Made by a program: the position numbers and the translations under genes
Shown: positions 20,972 to 32,965 of the stretch, piece by piece
How the letters are laid out: every line of letters begins with the position of its first letter
Numbering within the stretch: position 1 is the stretch's first letter
NCBI RefSeq assembly: GCF_017591425.1
Contig: NW_024467120.1
Span: 6,944,001-7,008,000 of the forward strand
DNA length: 64,000 bases
Direction of reading: 5' to 3'
Source of the DNA: Ochotona curzoniae
Taxonomy: Eukaryota; Chordata; Mammalia; Lagomorpha; Ochotonidae
Notes under the pieces: generated by a model
Databases searched by the model: none
Told to the model about the DNA's origin: nothing
What the model saw: only the letters and a program-made list of their open reading frames with translations

Positions 20972-21283
20972 TTTCAAGACTTATTATTTCTATTGGGAAG
21001 GTGGATTTATAGAGAACAAGACAGACAGACCTTCCATCTGCTGGTTCACTCCCCAAATGGCAGCAGTGCCAGGAACTGAACCTGTCAAAAACCAGGAGCT
21101 TCTTCCCGGTCTCCCACACAGGTACAAAGGCCCAAGGGCTTGGGCCATTCTCTCTTGCTTTCCCATGCTGATTTCAAGGAGTGGGATGGAAAGCAGAGCA
21201 GCGAGGACATGAACTGGTTCCCATATGAGATCCTAGCACTTGAAAGAGGTGGATTAGCCAGCGAAACCATTGTGCCAGCCTCA
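20972..21283 (-). mobile_element. CSINE
   Basis: TTTCAAGACTTATTATTTC, TCCATCTGCTGGTTCACTCC, GTCTCCCACACAGGT and a degraded head. It follows the previous copy by about 70 bp. Confidence 0.85.
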
Positions 21284-21447
21284 TCACTTGCCCTTTCAAT
21301 ACAGAAACCACTTCGGGGTCGAGGTATGGAGTGCAATAATGCCTGTAAAGTGCTGGCTATAGCCTCCCCCCTGTCCTGCCTGTCACTGATTAAACAAGAC
21401 TCAGCACCCCCCAAATTTATGAAGAGATTTAAACCCCATAGTCTTTG

Positions 21448-21735
21448 GGCTGGCACTGTGATGGAGCAGGCCTGAGGTGCCAACATTCCATATGGGTGCT
21501 TGTTCATGTCCTTGCTGATCCACTTCTGATCCAGCACTCTGCTGATGTACCTGAGAAAGCAGCAAAGGATCGCCCCCAATGCCTGGACCCCTGCATCCAC
21601 ATGGAAGACCCAGAGGAAGCTTCTGGCTCCTGGCATCCAGTGGACCCAGCTCCAGCCATTGTGGTCATTTGGTGAATGAGCCAATGGATAAAAGATCTCT
21701 GTCTGCTTCTAAATAAGTATTTTTTTTTTTTAAAA
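21448..21735 (+). mobile_element. CSINE
   Basis: GGGCTGGCACTGTGATGGAG, ATTCCATATGGGTGC, GAAGACCCAGAGGAAGC and CTAAATAAGT with an A/T tail. Confidence 0.85.
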
Positions 21736-21741
21736 GCAGCC

Positions 21742-24700
21742 CCACAACCAGTGTTAATGGAGAAAGGCTGTTGGTTAATGGGTTATGGTAGAAGCTTGAT
21801 CCTAGAACCCCATGATTGAATCAGGATGGCTTCGTAAAGGGAGGCCATAAAAGAGGGTAAAGGAAGAACGTGCAGAAGAACCTCAACAGTTTTTTTAATG
21901 CGATTAAACTTTAAAAAAACTTAACCAACAATTAGATGTTACCTTATTTATTTATTTATTTATTTATTTATTTTGGAGGGGAGTGGCAGAAATGTTTTAT
22001 ATCTTATCACAGTTGGAGCAGTGGTTACTCAGCTGTTGATTTTTTTTTTTTTTATGTAATGATGCGTTTAAAAAACAAGCCTGAAGCAGATTGCTTTTGC
22101 TGGCCTGCAGCAGAGCCCAGGCTAGTGGGGTTAGTGAACCAGACAACTGTAAGCACAGCTCTTCCTTCCCAAGCAGCTCTTCTCGGGCATCTTTGGCTCT
22201 GCCATTGTCTTGTCGCTTAAGGGCAGCTCAGCCACCCTTCCCTGTGGTGCCTCTGTAGCCACTGTTCTTGCTACCACACCTAGGCACTGACTATAGGTTC
22301 AACCATGGGTCCACCATCCAGCCACCATCCTCGGTGTCAGGATATAGTTGTGTTGGAGAAAAATTTCCCTGCCTTTGTATGGCTTGTGTCATATAGTTGA
22401 TGGAAGTTTGCCAGGTACTACATAGCCTTTCCTTGTCTTGAATGGATTCTGGTTGGCTTGCATTTTATTTTGTTTTGTTTTATTATTTATTTAAGAACCC
22501 GGGTACTTAGAGGTGATGATGTTCAAGACCAGCAGCACTACTTGGGAACTGGATAATAATGCAAGTTTGGAATTGTATGGCAGACAGACTGAATGGAAGC
22601 TGAGCAGGTGTGGCCAGCAGTGTGTGGCTTAACCACTTCCCGGATCATGGACATGTGTCATGAGACCCAGCATTTGGGATGTGAAAGGCCTTGCTTGGGC
22701 CAGGGTGCAGTTAGATGAGGTGTTGTTCACGTCATCATGTAGTTCTCACCAGAGTCTCCAAAAGGCAGTCAGGGTTATTGAGACACGTGAGGTGCTCCTG
22801 GACCAAGGGTGAAGCCAGCAGGGGAGACTCTGAATGAACCAATGAATCGGCCTTGAACTTTTCATCACCCTGAGAGCCACGAAACTTGTTTCTCTTCATT
22901 GTCCTCTTACCTCACTCCACTAACAATCTCCACAATTGGATTGCCAGCCAGTTATTCGGGGCTGGGCTGGAAGTGCAATGATGTGCTTAGTGTTTGGGTC
23001 TGAAAAGATGCTGTGAGGAGGAAGTAGGCTGATGGACCATGGAAAGCATCCAGCCCGGCCAGAGTGGCCACTTGATGAATCTTGGTGCACTGCCCGCCCC
23101 ATCCTGGTTCATTGTGAAAGCCAATGGAAGCCTGAAACAGGCACCACAGTTGTTAGCATAAAAAAACCTCAGGTTGTGCATTTTTTGAATGAATATGTGA
23201 ATTATCACCAAAATCATAAAACTAAATGTCTGGATTAGAGTTTTTGTTTTCTTTTAAAAATATAATGAAATAAATTTTAAAACTCGTAAAGTAAAAATAG
23301 ATTTTACCTGTTTTGGGTTGTTGTGGGGTTTCTTTTGTTTTGTTTTTGTTTTCCTTTTCCTTCTTGATGGGTTAATCTAAAAAGTGGCCGAGTCAGATGG
23401 ACACAAATACTTACTTGGCTGCTTCCAAACCTGAGTCTGCTGATAAGTACTGTGTCTGTCAGCAATCATTTAATCTGCAAACACTAATTAATTATCGCCA
23501 TGTCAGTAGGCATGTTTTGTAGTTCCTTTTAGGGGAAAAAAAAAACTCTTGAAAATGTGTACAAAATATGTCCAAGGCCCTGCTATGCTGTTATGGATTG
23601 GGTTTGTCTTGTGGTTGCTTTTTAAAACCCCCGCTGGCCACTGGTGGGCATTTCCTCTCCCTCTGTGTCCACCTCCAGCCCATGTGATGTCCGGGGACAG
23701 TGACTGTTTTAGGTTCACCATTTGTGGCTGATTATATGGTAGAAGAGGGGAACAGGAGGCAGGCAGTAAAGTTTGCTGCTCTGGATGGTAAGGCTAAGGA
23801 AGGGACCTCCTGTGAGCACGCCCTCAAGGCTTCAGGCCTGCCCCAACCCCTACACTCCCTTCCAAAGCCAGCTCTGGTGACCAAGATGCTCATGTCCGCT
23901 CTGAATGGTGGAGGAGCCATTCTGTTTTGGGTTGAACTTTGAGAGTATTGTGAGCTGAACCTGGGGATGCACGCGACAGTGATGGGCGGCCAGCAGCTGC
24001 ACCCTCTTTGTGACTCGCTTTTGATTTTCTGTTAACAGAGGATCCTAGAGTAAAAACAGCACACGGCCAGGCTGCTCTGGGGAGGCGATGCGGGTCTGCT
24101 GCAGTGTCCATTTGGAATCGGTGAAGCCCTCCCAACCTTGTGGGATGAGGCACTCCAAGGTCATACTCGGAAAGACTCTTACTACGTTTTCATCTGAGAG
24201 CTAGGGGCTGATCAGCTAAAATGCAGACTGTGACGTGCAAGTGCCAAGGGGACAGTTGCAGGGCTTGCCATGGCCTGTGTGCCCAGTCAGATTGTTTGCT
24301 GAGACAGAAGGAAGGAACTCAATGATTCTATTACTCCTGCAGCTGGGAGCTCCCTACTGCGTGGTGTCCCTGCAGCGACGAGGGAGTGCTGGCTGTGTAT
24401 GGAGCATATGGGCACCGGTGTCCAGCTCCATGAGTCTTTGTGGTGGAAACACACACTCTGTCACCTTTTTCTTTTTTTAGAGAAAGCACTTTTGAGACCT
24501 TACTTGTGAACGTATATATAAGTGGAGCAAACCCTAAAATACCCTCTTGGTTCCCTCCTGGTCCTGCTTCCTTCCCAGAGGAAACCACAATAACAGCTTG
24601 GTCTCTCCTGTTTATATCCATTCCGCAAAGCGTGTATTTTATATAAAAGTACAAATGATTTAAAAATACAAGAGCAGTTGGAATTGTGGTTTGCAGGTTT

Positions 24701-24889
24701 CGCCGAGCTAGGTACAGACGAATTCCCATCTCCATATGGAGCTGTGTGATCCCTGGTGAATACCTGTTCTTCTGACTTTAATCTTGAGTTATGAAAGTAC
24801 TACCCTGGACATCTGTGTGAGTACACACGTGTGTGTGCACATGTATGTGTTTTGCATCATAATGCACATATCAGAACACTGGTAGACAG
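21742..24889. other. intron, 3.1 kb largely unassigned
   Basis: Contains the TTTA microsatellite at 21943-21974 and possibly a MER5 fragment near 22520-22600. No exon seen. This is the longest stretch of the central intron without a clear CSINE. Confidence 0.45.
21943..21974 (+). repeat. (TTTA)n microsatellite
   Basis: About eight TTTA units. Confidence 0.9.
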
Positions 24890-25194
24890 AGGCCAGCCTT
24901 GTGGCATAGTGAGTGAAGCACACAGCATCCCATATGGGAATTGTTCTGTGTTCTGGCTATTCTACTCCTGATCCAGCTCTCTGCTGATGCACCTGGGAAA
25001 AGCAGGGGAGAATGTCCAAGTGTATGCTGCTTCCCACATGGGAAACACAGAGGAAATTCCGGGCTCCTGGCTTCAGCATGGCCTAGCCTTGGTTACTGGA
25101 GCCATCTCATCTTCCAGCATATGGAAGATCTCCCTCTTGCCCTCGCTGTAACTCTGCCTTTCACATAAATAAACAAATATATATATATTTTAAA
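24890..25194 (+). mobile_element. CSINE with AT-rich tail
   Basis: GGCCAGCCTTGTGGCATAGTG, ATCCCATATGGGAATTG and CATAAATAAACAAATATAT. Middle part diverged. Confidence 0.85.
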
Positions 25195-25340
25195 GGTAGA
25201 CAGCCAGATTGCCTTTCAGAATGGGTGAACCAATATATGTTCCTACCAGGACCTGTTTTCTCATTTTCTTTCCAAGGTTGAATACCTTTGTTACAAATGA
25301 TGCTAAGTGATCTTTACTTTGTCATTCTTTAGTTATTACT
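25195..25340 (+). mobile_element. L1 3'-end fragment
   Basis: GATTGCCTTTCAGAATGGG, ATATGTTCCTACCAGGACC resemble the conserved 3' region of old mammalian L1, sense. Confidence 0.5.
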
Positions 25341-25371
25341 ACACCTGCCACTATGTCACTGCTATTGCTGC

Positions 25372-25482
25372 TACTGGCTAACATTTGTACAATTTATTGA
25401 TCTGATCTGATCTTTCACATCTCCATGGAGTGGACATAACTGTTGTCCAACTTTATAGGTGATGAAAGCGAGATGGATTAGT
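25372..25482 (-). mobile_element. MIR fragment
   Basis: GCTAACATTTGTACAATTTATTG, GTCCAACTTTATAGGTGATG follow the reverse MIR order. Confidence 0.55.
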
Positions 25483-25596
25483 AAATCTGACTTTCTCTGC
25501 CCTGATCTACACTTGTCTGAATTGCCTTCCACAAGTGAGCCCTATATCATTTTGTTTATAAAGGTATTTAGAGTTTTCCTATTGTATGATTAGAAC

Positions 25597-25919
25597 TTTT
25601 TTTTAAGATTTATTTATTTTTATTGGAAAGGCAGATATACAAGAGAGAAGAGACAGAGAGGAGGGTCTTCCATCCTCTGGTTCCCTCACCAAGTGGCCAC
25701 AATGGCTGGAGTTGAGCCAATCTGAAGCCAGCAGCTTCTTCTGGGTCTCCCACATGGGCGCAGGGTCCCAAAGCTTTGAGCCTTCTTCGACTGCTTTCCC
25801 AGGCCACAAGCAGGGAGCTGGATGAGAAGCGGGGCTATTGGGAATAGAACCGGCGTCCATATGGAATCGTGGCACGCTCGGGGCGAGGACCTTAAGCACT
25901 ACGCCACCACTCTGGGCCC
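25597..25919 (-). mobile_element. CSINE, young type
   Basis: Full-length reverse copy from TTTTTTTTAAGATTTATTT to CTCTGGGCCC, with GGAATAGAACCGGCG at the B-box region. Confidence 0.93.
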
Positions 25920-26239
25920 GGATGAAGAGAATTTTGACTGGATTATTGCTATTGGGCTTTTTCCAATGTATGGGTTTGTGTTGTAAATGTTTTTTTTTTT
26001 TCTATCAGTCTGTCATTTTTATTCCACTTTTATCTGGGATCTATTTTTCTCTGTAGGAGTTTTTTGTTGCTGTGCATTTATAAATAACATATATGTAAAC
26101 GTATGCCCATGTATAAAATCACAGCCTCTACAGTTTACGAGCTTAGTGGTTTGCTTTGGGAAAGCCTTTGCAAATTATAACAATGGCCTCCTATATCTTC
26201 TTCTTTGGACTACATCGTGTTATTTTTTCGACCTTTAAC

Positions 26240-26515
26240 CTTTCTGGAAGGGAATGTGTATATATGTTAAAGGTCAGATTTTACGTTTTTCTCCGAATGG
26301 ATTGCTGGCTATATTAGTGTCATTTACTGAGTGGTTGAGACAATGCCTCCTTTATCTCATTAGAGAGAGAGAGAGTGTGTGTGTGCGTGTGTGCGTGTGT
26401 GTGTGCGTGTGTGCGTGTGTGTGTGCGTGCGCACACATGTGCTCATGCCTGTACTACTCTGTGTCTGGCCCTCCTTTCTACTGCATTGACCTTGGTCTCT
26501 TTCTAAGGAAATAAC
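26240..26515 (+). mobile_element. L1 3'-region fragment split by microsatellite
   Basis: AAAGGTCAGATTTTACGTTTTT and CTCTGTGTCTGGCCCTCC match L1 3'-end landmarks in order; the GA/GT repeat lies between them. Confidence 0.5.
26363..26440 (+). repeat. (GA)n(GTGTGC)n compound microsatellite
   Basis: A short GA run followed by a TG repeat with regularly placed GC steps (TGTGCG units), about 75 bp in all. The alternating purine-pyrimidine part is Z-DNA prone. Confidence 0.9.
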
Positions 26516-29079
26516 GTATCTGCCCCTTCTCACTTTTTGTTATTAAAATTCTAGTTTTCATGCTTACCCTTGAGGCAAGGGACTCCTCCTCTGCATCCCT
26601 GCTGAGTTCAGACTAGTAAGAAGGATAGTGGCTGTCTACACTGAAGCGTCGTCTGCACTGCAGCAGCCTGTGGGGTTGGGAGTGGTGTTCTGTCTGAGCA
26701 AAGGGACACGCTTGGGGATGTCAGACTGTCTCCAAGGCGTCCCTTCTGGACTCTGTTGGAACCCGACTTCTGGAGTAAAGTCCAAGTGGTGAGGAAGCCG
26801 CCCTGAACTATTGCACTCCCCAGGCGCGTGGATTCTCCCCACACGATTCTTCATGGGCAGCAGGTGGCCAATGGCACCAGCAGAGTGCGGCATTTGTTGT
26901 GTGAAGGCCAAGGTCTCTCCCCAGGGTTTACCGTGTGGGACAGCAAGAGTTGGAAAATGTGGTCTTGTCGGCACGCTCTGTTCAGATAAGAGGGCATAAG
27001 TCTGGTCCTGCTACAGCTGTGTCTAAAGGGTTTGGAGTAGAAGTGGGTGTGCCAGGCTGGTAGGAGAAGCACACCCCAAGCGCAGGAGTTGCCTGCCTTT
27101 TGGAAGAAAGCAAACTCGCGGAGAAGCAGAAATGCATGGCAGGAGACAGTTGGTTAGCATGGGCACTGCTCTGTGTCACATGGGTACCTCTGTGGGTCCC
27201 CTGGGATGAACACAGGGTAAGTCATTTTCTTCTGAGAACTCTGAAGCTGCCTTCGCGACTGTAGCCTGCTAACTCCTGCAGGACCGTCAGGGGAAGGACA
27301 CTGTTTACTGATGGGCGTAGATTGAGTTTATGAGCCTGTGATGTGGAGTCCATTTGAAATTATGCTTCAGGGTATCTAACAGAATAACCGTGGGAAACTA
27401 CTACCCCAGAATAGGAACAATTAGATTATGAAGAGACTACTTGGCCATTGGAGGGAGTTCCGGTTTACATTTTTATAATCCAGATCCAGTAACTTATCTT
27501 GCTTTCCACCATTCCTGGCGCAAGTGTAGGGGAGCTAAGTCCTCAGTGAGCTTCGCAGGAACATGTAGTTTTGCTGTGTCATTGCCTGTTGGTCCTCATT
27601 GCTGGGTCTCACTGGGTACCCTAGAAGGAGGCATCTCATCAAAACTTCTCGTTTTGACTATGTGACTACATATGGCTTTACCACCCAGGCTGGAAGGGAA
27701 ATAGATCATAGTTTTGTCATTTGTTAAGCATCCACTGCCCCAGCTTGTTCATCACTATTGTGGTTGAAATACCCATCCATCTCATGCCTCCCCCCTTTGG
27801 CGCTGTCCTTCCTGCTGCACCCCAAAGCCGCCTTGGAGTCATCCACCTGCCAGCCCTTGGGGGCTGCACCAGCGATAACCATTGGTGCTTGCAGCCCTGA
27901 AATCTTGACTCAACCTCTGCTGACATGGTTTTCCCTTGTGCCAAGGACTTAAACTTGAATTTCAGCCCTCTGTGTTAGCAGTTTTCTGTACCTTTCCTAT
28001 GAAACAGGCATTCACTCCTTCCTTCCAAACCCCTCCAACACAACTGCCCTGGCATCCTGGCTTTTTCCATTCTCGACAAATGATCTGTGCCCTGTAACCG
28101 TAGCTCCACTGTGCTGATACCTGGTGAAATTAGACCTGGAATCTAAATGTGGCTTCATGAAACTATGAGGAAGACATTTTTCTCTTTGAATAGTCTGTTC
28201 TGCAGGCCCCCACAATCACCTGTCGGTGGCCTCGCCACCATGAGTGTTGCAGAGGGGTTGGGGGGTACTGAAGAGAACGGGCTTGTGCATGTGTAAAAGT
28301 TATTTAGAATACAAAGTTCTCGACAAGGCACAGTGCAAGCTGATTTTTGCTGTTCTGATACAGACATGCTACCATTGCTGACTGCCTCCCTCAAGCTGTG
28401 TTAAAGTGACTGCAGCCTAATTACGTTTCCTCATCGCAAGATGGGACTCATGAACCCCCCCCATGTGTGTTTCTACAGCTGCTTCTTCCCCAGCGAGACT
28501 TTGTAACCCAGAGATGAAATGCTTCATGTATGTTGTTTTGACTGAGTTCCCCACACACTTTGTTTTTGGCCCTTTTTCTCCTAGAAGTTCAAAACAATAA
28601 TTTGGTCCCGAAACAACTGCTGTAAAATATAGGTCCATGACAAACGTGACTGCTGAAGGTCGGCCGGCTGCACAGCAATTATTTGTGTTCTTCCCTGAAG
28701 GACTGACCAGGAGACAGCGGAGGGAGGCAAGCTCGCCTGAAGTATGGGTGGCAGTGGCCAGGACTGCTGTGTGCTCACGTGGGTCAGGGCAGTGGGGGTT
28801 TGGAGGTGGAGAGAGAAAGGTCTGGATGGTTTGATCACTCCTTTCCCAGGTGTCATGGCCCACAGGTGCTCTGAGGTCCTCTTGCACTAGGCCCCTCCGT
28901 GACTGAACCCCAAAGACTCACAGTGCCCACTGATTCTTGGGACACTTGCACCACTTGAGGTGGTGCCAAAACCATGCTACCATGTACTTGGCAATTCTGA
29001 GATGGCCTGGCATTGTTGCTGGCCAAGTGCCAGGACTCTTGGGGCCCTGCCGTCCATCCGCGGGCACTGTGAGGAGCTG
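26516..29079. other. intron, 2.5 kb unassigned
   Basis: No repeat or exon recognised by eye. A candidate interval for conserved non-coding DNA. Confidence 0.4.
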
Positions 29080-29189
29080 ACGCGTTGCCTCTGAGTTACA
29101 GGTGAGGAGGTAGAATGGAGGTCAGAACATCAGGTCACGCTCCCCTCAAGGTGAGGGCTTGGACTTTAAGGTTACTTAGCCTTTAAGCT

Positions 29190-29330
29190 TTTCACCAGCT
29201 GCAGGAGCTTGGATAAGGTCTTTTGCTTTTCTAGGCACACATTTCCTCATCTACAATGTGGGGCCATTGACGGACCTACCTGTCAGGGTAGATGGGGGCC
29301 GGAACTGGATCGTAGAGTGGGTTGGGGGGT
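29190..29330 (+). mobile_element. MIR fragment
   Basis: CAGGAGCTTGGATAAGGTC, ATTTCCTCATCTACAATGTGG and GACCTACCTGTCAGGGT follow sense MIR. A possible reverse MIR scrap lies at 29085-29150. Confidence 0.6.
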
Positions 29331-29564
29331 TAGCTCGCTCCTCTCTGTGCTGAGCAAGCCAGACAGGTGGGACTGAAAGAGGCTCTGGACTGTCTTTCCT
29401 CAGCACACAACTTCTGTCAAAGGCATCTTGATGTAGGTTGATCCCCCTTATTTATTTTTATTTCAGCGTCAGTATGTTTAGTACCATTTTGATTGACATG
29501 CCGTTTGATGCAGCTTTTTGCTGTTTTCGTTTTGTTATTCTCAGCTACCCTGCAATGATTTTAG

Positions 29565-29785
29565 CCAGTGATTCTCCATGGGACTTGTTTTGCACCGCCA
29601 ACACTCCTCCCTCCCCCTCAACCTCCCCAAGCGTGTGCTCCCCCCACCCACCCCATCCAGGTGACTTTTGGCAACTTCTACAGACATTGTTGGCTTGGTC
29701 CCTGGGGGTGGGAGGTGCGCTGGCATCCAGTGGGTAGAGCCAGGAATGTGGTGAGTCATCTTCAACCCCACAGGTCAGCCCCCGA
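29565..29785 (+). mobile_element. MER20-like hAT element
   Basis: CAGTGATTCTCCATGGGAC, GTGACTTTTGGCAACTTCTA, GGTGCGCTGGCATCCAGTGG, then GTAGAGCCAGGAATGTGG: MER20 layout in sense. Confidence 0.65.
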
Positions 29786-30446
29786 TGCAGATACAGCCTG
29801 TGTGGCACGTGACTCGTCTCCCTTCATTGCAAACTCAGAGACACGTAAGTCTTTTCCAAGCGTATTTGAGCTCTGAGGTGTTTTGGTTTCCATATGAATC
29901 ATCGTTGAAGATCTGAAAATCAGGGACGGTTTCTCAAACTGTAAATGAAGAAAGATGGAGAAGAAACCGTTTCTGTTTTTCAAATTGTCGGAGATATTTA
30001 AAACTAGGAAATTCAATCAACATTTTTTTTTTTTTATTTTGGTAGCTTCGTTCCCCTGTATCGTAACCTACATTCATGTTTTAGTTTATGTAAGCACTCG
30101 TGCAAAAAAAGCATACTCTTACTATATTGTAATTGCCATTCTTTAAATAAAGAAAGATGCATGAGTTCACGAACACACACTGATTCCTTGGGGTATTTTA
30201 ATGTTTGCTTTGAAAATGCTTGGCTTCTTCTGAATTGAATTGCCTCACCGTTGGAATGGACCATCAATTCTAAAATGAATCCTCTCTGTTAGAACAGCGA
30301 CCTGTTATAACCAGTCATGCTCTGGATATTCTGCTGCAGTTAATTGATGCTAAAAAGGACAATAAAGATGGTTTATTTTAAATATAAATTCTACTCTTTG
30401 CATGCTAGTTTTGCTGAATTTCTTCCATTCCAAGGCATCTAGGGAA
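29786..30446. other. intron, unassigned
   Basis: AT-rich, no repeat or exon recognised. Confidence 0.4.
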
Positions 30447-30519
30447 ATAAGGTTGGCCAGATAAAACATAGGATGCTAGCTTCATTTGAATTTCAGAAAA
30501 AACAACAAATAGTTTTGAA
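30447..30519. mobile_element. old DNA-transposon fragment
   Basis: GGTTGGCCAGATAAAACATAG and TTGAATTTCAGAAAAAACAAC resemble a common eutherian DNA-transposon segment; family not determined. It abuts the next CSINE. Confidence 0.35.
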
Positions 30520-30833
30520 AAAGTATTTATCTTAAAGGCAAAGTTAATAAGAGGGAGAGACAGGTCTTCTGTCCACTGGTTCACTCTCCAGTGGCCCCAG
30601 GGGCTGGGTGGGGCAAGGCCAGGCAGAAGCTAGGAGCCTGGAATTCCATCCTGGTCTCCTACATGGGGGGCAGGGACCTACATACTTGCAGGGCCATCCT
30701 CTGCTGTCATCCCAAGCCCACCAGCAGAGAGTGGAACAGAAGTGGAGCAAGCAAGACTGAAACTGGAACTCCTGGGATGCCACTGACATCCTGTCCAGTT
30801 GCTGCACCCAGTATACCACAACACTGACCCCTG
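30520..30833 (-). mobile_element. CSINE, older type
   Basis: AAGTATTTATCTTAAAGGC, TCTGTCCACTGGTTCACTC, GGTCTCCTACATGGGG and ACACTGACCCC at the head. Confidence 0.8.
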
Positions 30834-30898
30834 AAATAGATTTATTGTTTGAAAAAAAAAATAGTTATCTAAAATTTGGACTTAACTGCTCTCTATCT

Positions 30899-31224
30899 CT
30901 TAAATTATTTGTATATTTATTTGCTTGAAAGGCAGATAAAAGGAAAGACAGAAATAGATAACCCATACACTGGTTCGTTCTCCAAATGCCCATAAGAGAT
31001 AGGACTAAGCCAGGGCAAAGCCAGACACCAGGAATCGAATCCAAGAATCCCATGTGGGTGACAGGGACCCAGCCACTTGAGCTGTCACCTGCTGTGTCCC
31101 AGAGAATACATTGGCAGGAAACAAGAGTCAGGAACTGGAGCTGAGCAGCCAACTCAGGCACTCTGATGAAGGATGTGGGCATCCCAAGCAGTGTCTGAGC
31201 TTCTGTGCCAAACACTTGCCCCCT
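30899..31224 (-). mobile_element. CSINE, distinct subfamily
   Basis: GCTTGAAAGGCAGATAAAAG, GAATCCCATGTGGGTGACAG and GAGCTGTCACCTGCTG. The head carries AGCAGTGTCTGAGCTTCTG, a subfamily signature shared (in reverse) with copies at 48270, 62765 and possibly 34055. Confidence 0.8.
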
Positions 31225-31764
31225 TGTTTGCTCTACCTAGCAACCTTAAAGAGTAGGACCCAGAACAATTGACAAAATACCAGATCTGACATCTCCCTAC
31301 ATAACTCTCCTGAATGGAGTTGCTTTTCAAACTTTATTCAGTAATAATTCTCAGATAGTTATTTGCCAGGAAGAATGGCATGAACTTCCGAAAGTGGTTG
31401 AGAAGAGTTGCTCTGTCATCACATTTGCGAGTTTTACAGTGTGCCTTGAGTTATAACCCATGTGATGATTGTGAGGCTGGTCTCTCGGCTCCCTAGAACT
31501 TCAGTGTCTGAGGCGAGAATACGATCCTGAGACCCTCTGCCATTCATAAAGTAGTAAAATTGGCTTTAACTTTGAGGATCACTTATGATATGTTGAACAG
31601 CTGTGCTTTAATGGAATTAAATGCACTGTGGAAAGTAGCAATAAAGAACAATTGCATTTCTCATCTCACACGTAGTACACGAGAGATGGTCATTCCCAAC
31701 ATTACCTAATGACACTTGTTGCAGCATGTCAACATTTTTGTGTTTTTGTGGCCTCAAGATGGGT
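31225..31764. other. intron, unassigned
   Basis: Nothing recognised. Confidence 0.4.
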
Positions 31765-32060
31765 CTGAGGGTGTAGGCGCTGTGGAATAGCTGATGAAGC
31801 CGTGACCTGTAGCACCAGCATCCCTTATGATGTTCAAGTCTCAGCTACTCTGCTTCTGACCCAGCTCCCTGTTTGTGGCCTGAGAAAGCAGTGCAGGAAG
31901 GTCCAAAGCCTTGGGACCCTGCACCCATGTGAGAGACTCAGAAGAAGCTCCTGGCTCCAGATAGGCTCAGCTCTGACCATTGTGACTATTTGGGGAGTGA
32001 ACCAGCGAATGAAGACATTTCTCTCCTCTCTAGAAATCTGCCTTTGCAGAACCTTGCTGC
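31765..32060 (+). mobile_element. CSINE
   Basis: GTGTAGGCGCTGTGGAATAG, CTCCCTGTTTGTGGCCTGAG, GGGGAGTGAACCAGCGAATG; the tail is lost. Confidence 0.8.
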
Positions 32061-32559
32061 CCTGTGTGACCTTCAAGATGATTCTGCCCTAGAGGAGCCA
32101 GCTGTCTCAGTGCTGCTTGCTATGACTGCCCCCAGGCTCCACACCACATCCCACACACACCCACCTGCATTTTCAGCCTTTGCCTTCAGTGCTGGAGTTT
32201 CCCACCTCTGCTTGGGTCTTGCCCCGGGTACATGCAGAGCTGCTTTTGCTTTCTCCACCGCACATACTAAGACTTGAAAGTCATGGGAGTTCAGGTCTTG
32301 ATCCAAGACGGGAAGTGATCCCACAACAGTTCTGGGGAAGCCCTTCTGGATGTTTCCTGGGAGGCTTCAGCAAGATTTAGCCCCTGTTACTTCTCACCAT
32401 GACCTTGTTCTCATATAAAGAATGTACCTGCTTCCTGGAACACTCCCAGATACAGTACCTGCACCCATGCCATTGTCTTGGCCCCTGCCCTTGGAGATAC
32501 CCAAATCTAAATGCCCATCAAATGAATTTGAGCGTGAGCTACCCTAAGGATCATGGACT
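32061..32559. other. intron, unassigned
   Basis: No repeat or exon recognised. Confidence 0.4.
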
Positions 32560-32965
32560 GTGTGACTTAAATTTCCACTGTTCTGGGAGTTGGAGTCCAA
32601 GATCAAGGTGTATATAGGGGAGGGAGGCAGGTGTTTGGTCTCTGCTGGCTTTCATTTGGCTTTGCTTGCACAGGACCGGGCCCTCTGCCCACAGGCTCAG
32701 GTGTATCTTCTTATAGGGAAAATGGCAAGATTGGATTAGGGGTCATGCTAATGGTCTCGGTTTAACGCCCTCACTCTCTCTTGTTGTTAAAGGCTTACTT
32801 ATTTGTTGTTTGACAGGGTGATAGGAAAAAACATCCTGCAGTTGCTTGTTCACTCCCCCTCATGGCCACAAGGTCCGGGGCTAAAACTTAATCACTTCTT
32901 TAAAGGTCCTCTCCGAATGGAGCTACATTCTGAGGTGCTGGGGACTAGGGCTTTAGTGTGGGAGT
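32560..32965 (-). mobile_element. MLT1-type MaLR LTR, split by CSINE fragment
   Basis: CCACTGTTCTGGGAGTTGGAG, ATTGGATTAGGGGTCATGC, then after the insertion CTTCTTTAAAGGTCCTCTCC and TACATTCTGAGGTGCTGGGG match reverse MLT1. Confidence 0.7.
32788..32890 (-). mobile_element. CSINE fragment nested in MaLR LTR
   Basis: AAGGCTTACTTATTTGTTG to TTCACTCCCCCTCATGGCC is the 3' third of a reverse CSINE; truncated at its 5' side. Confidence 0.65.
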
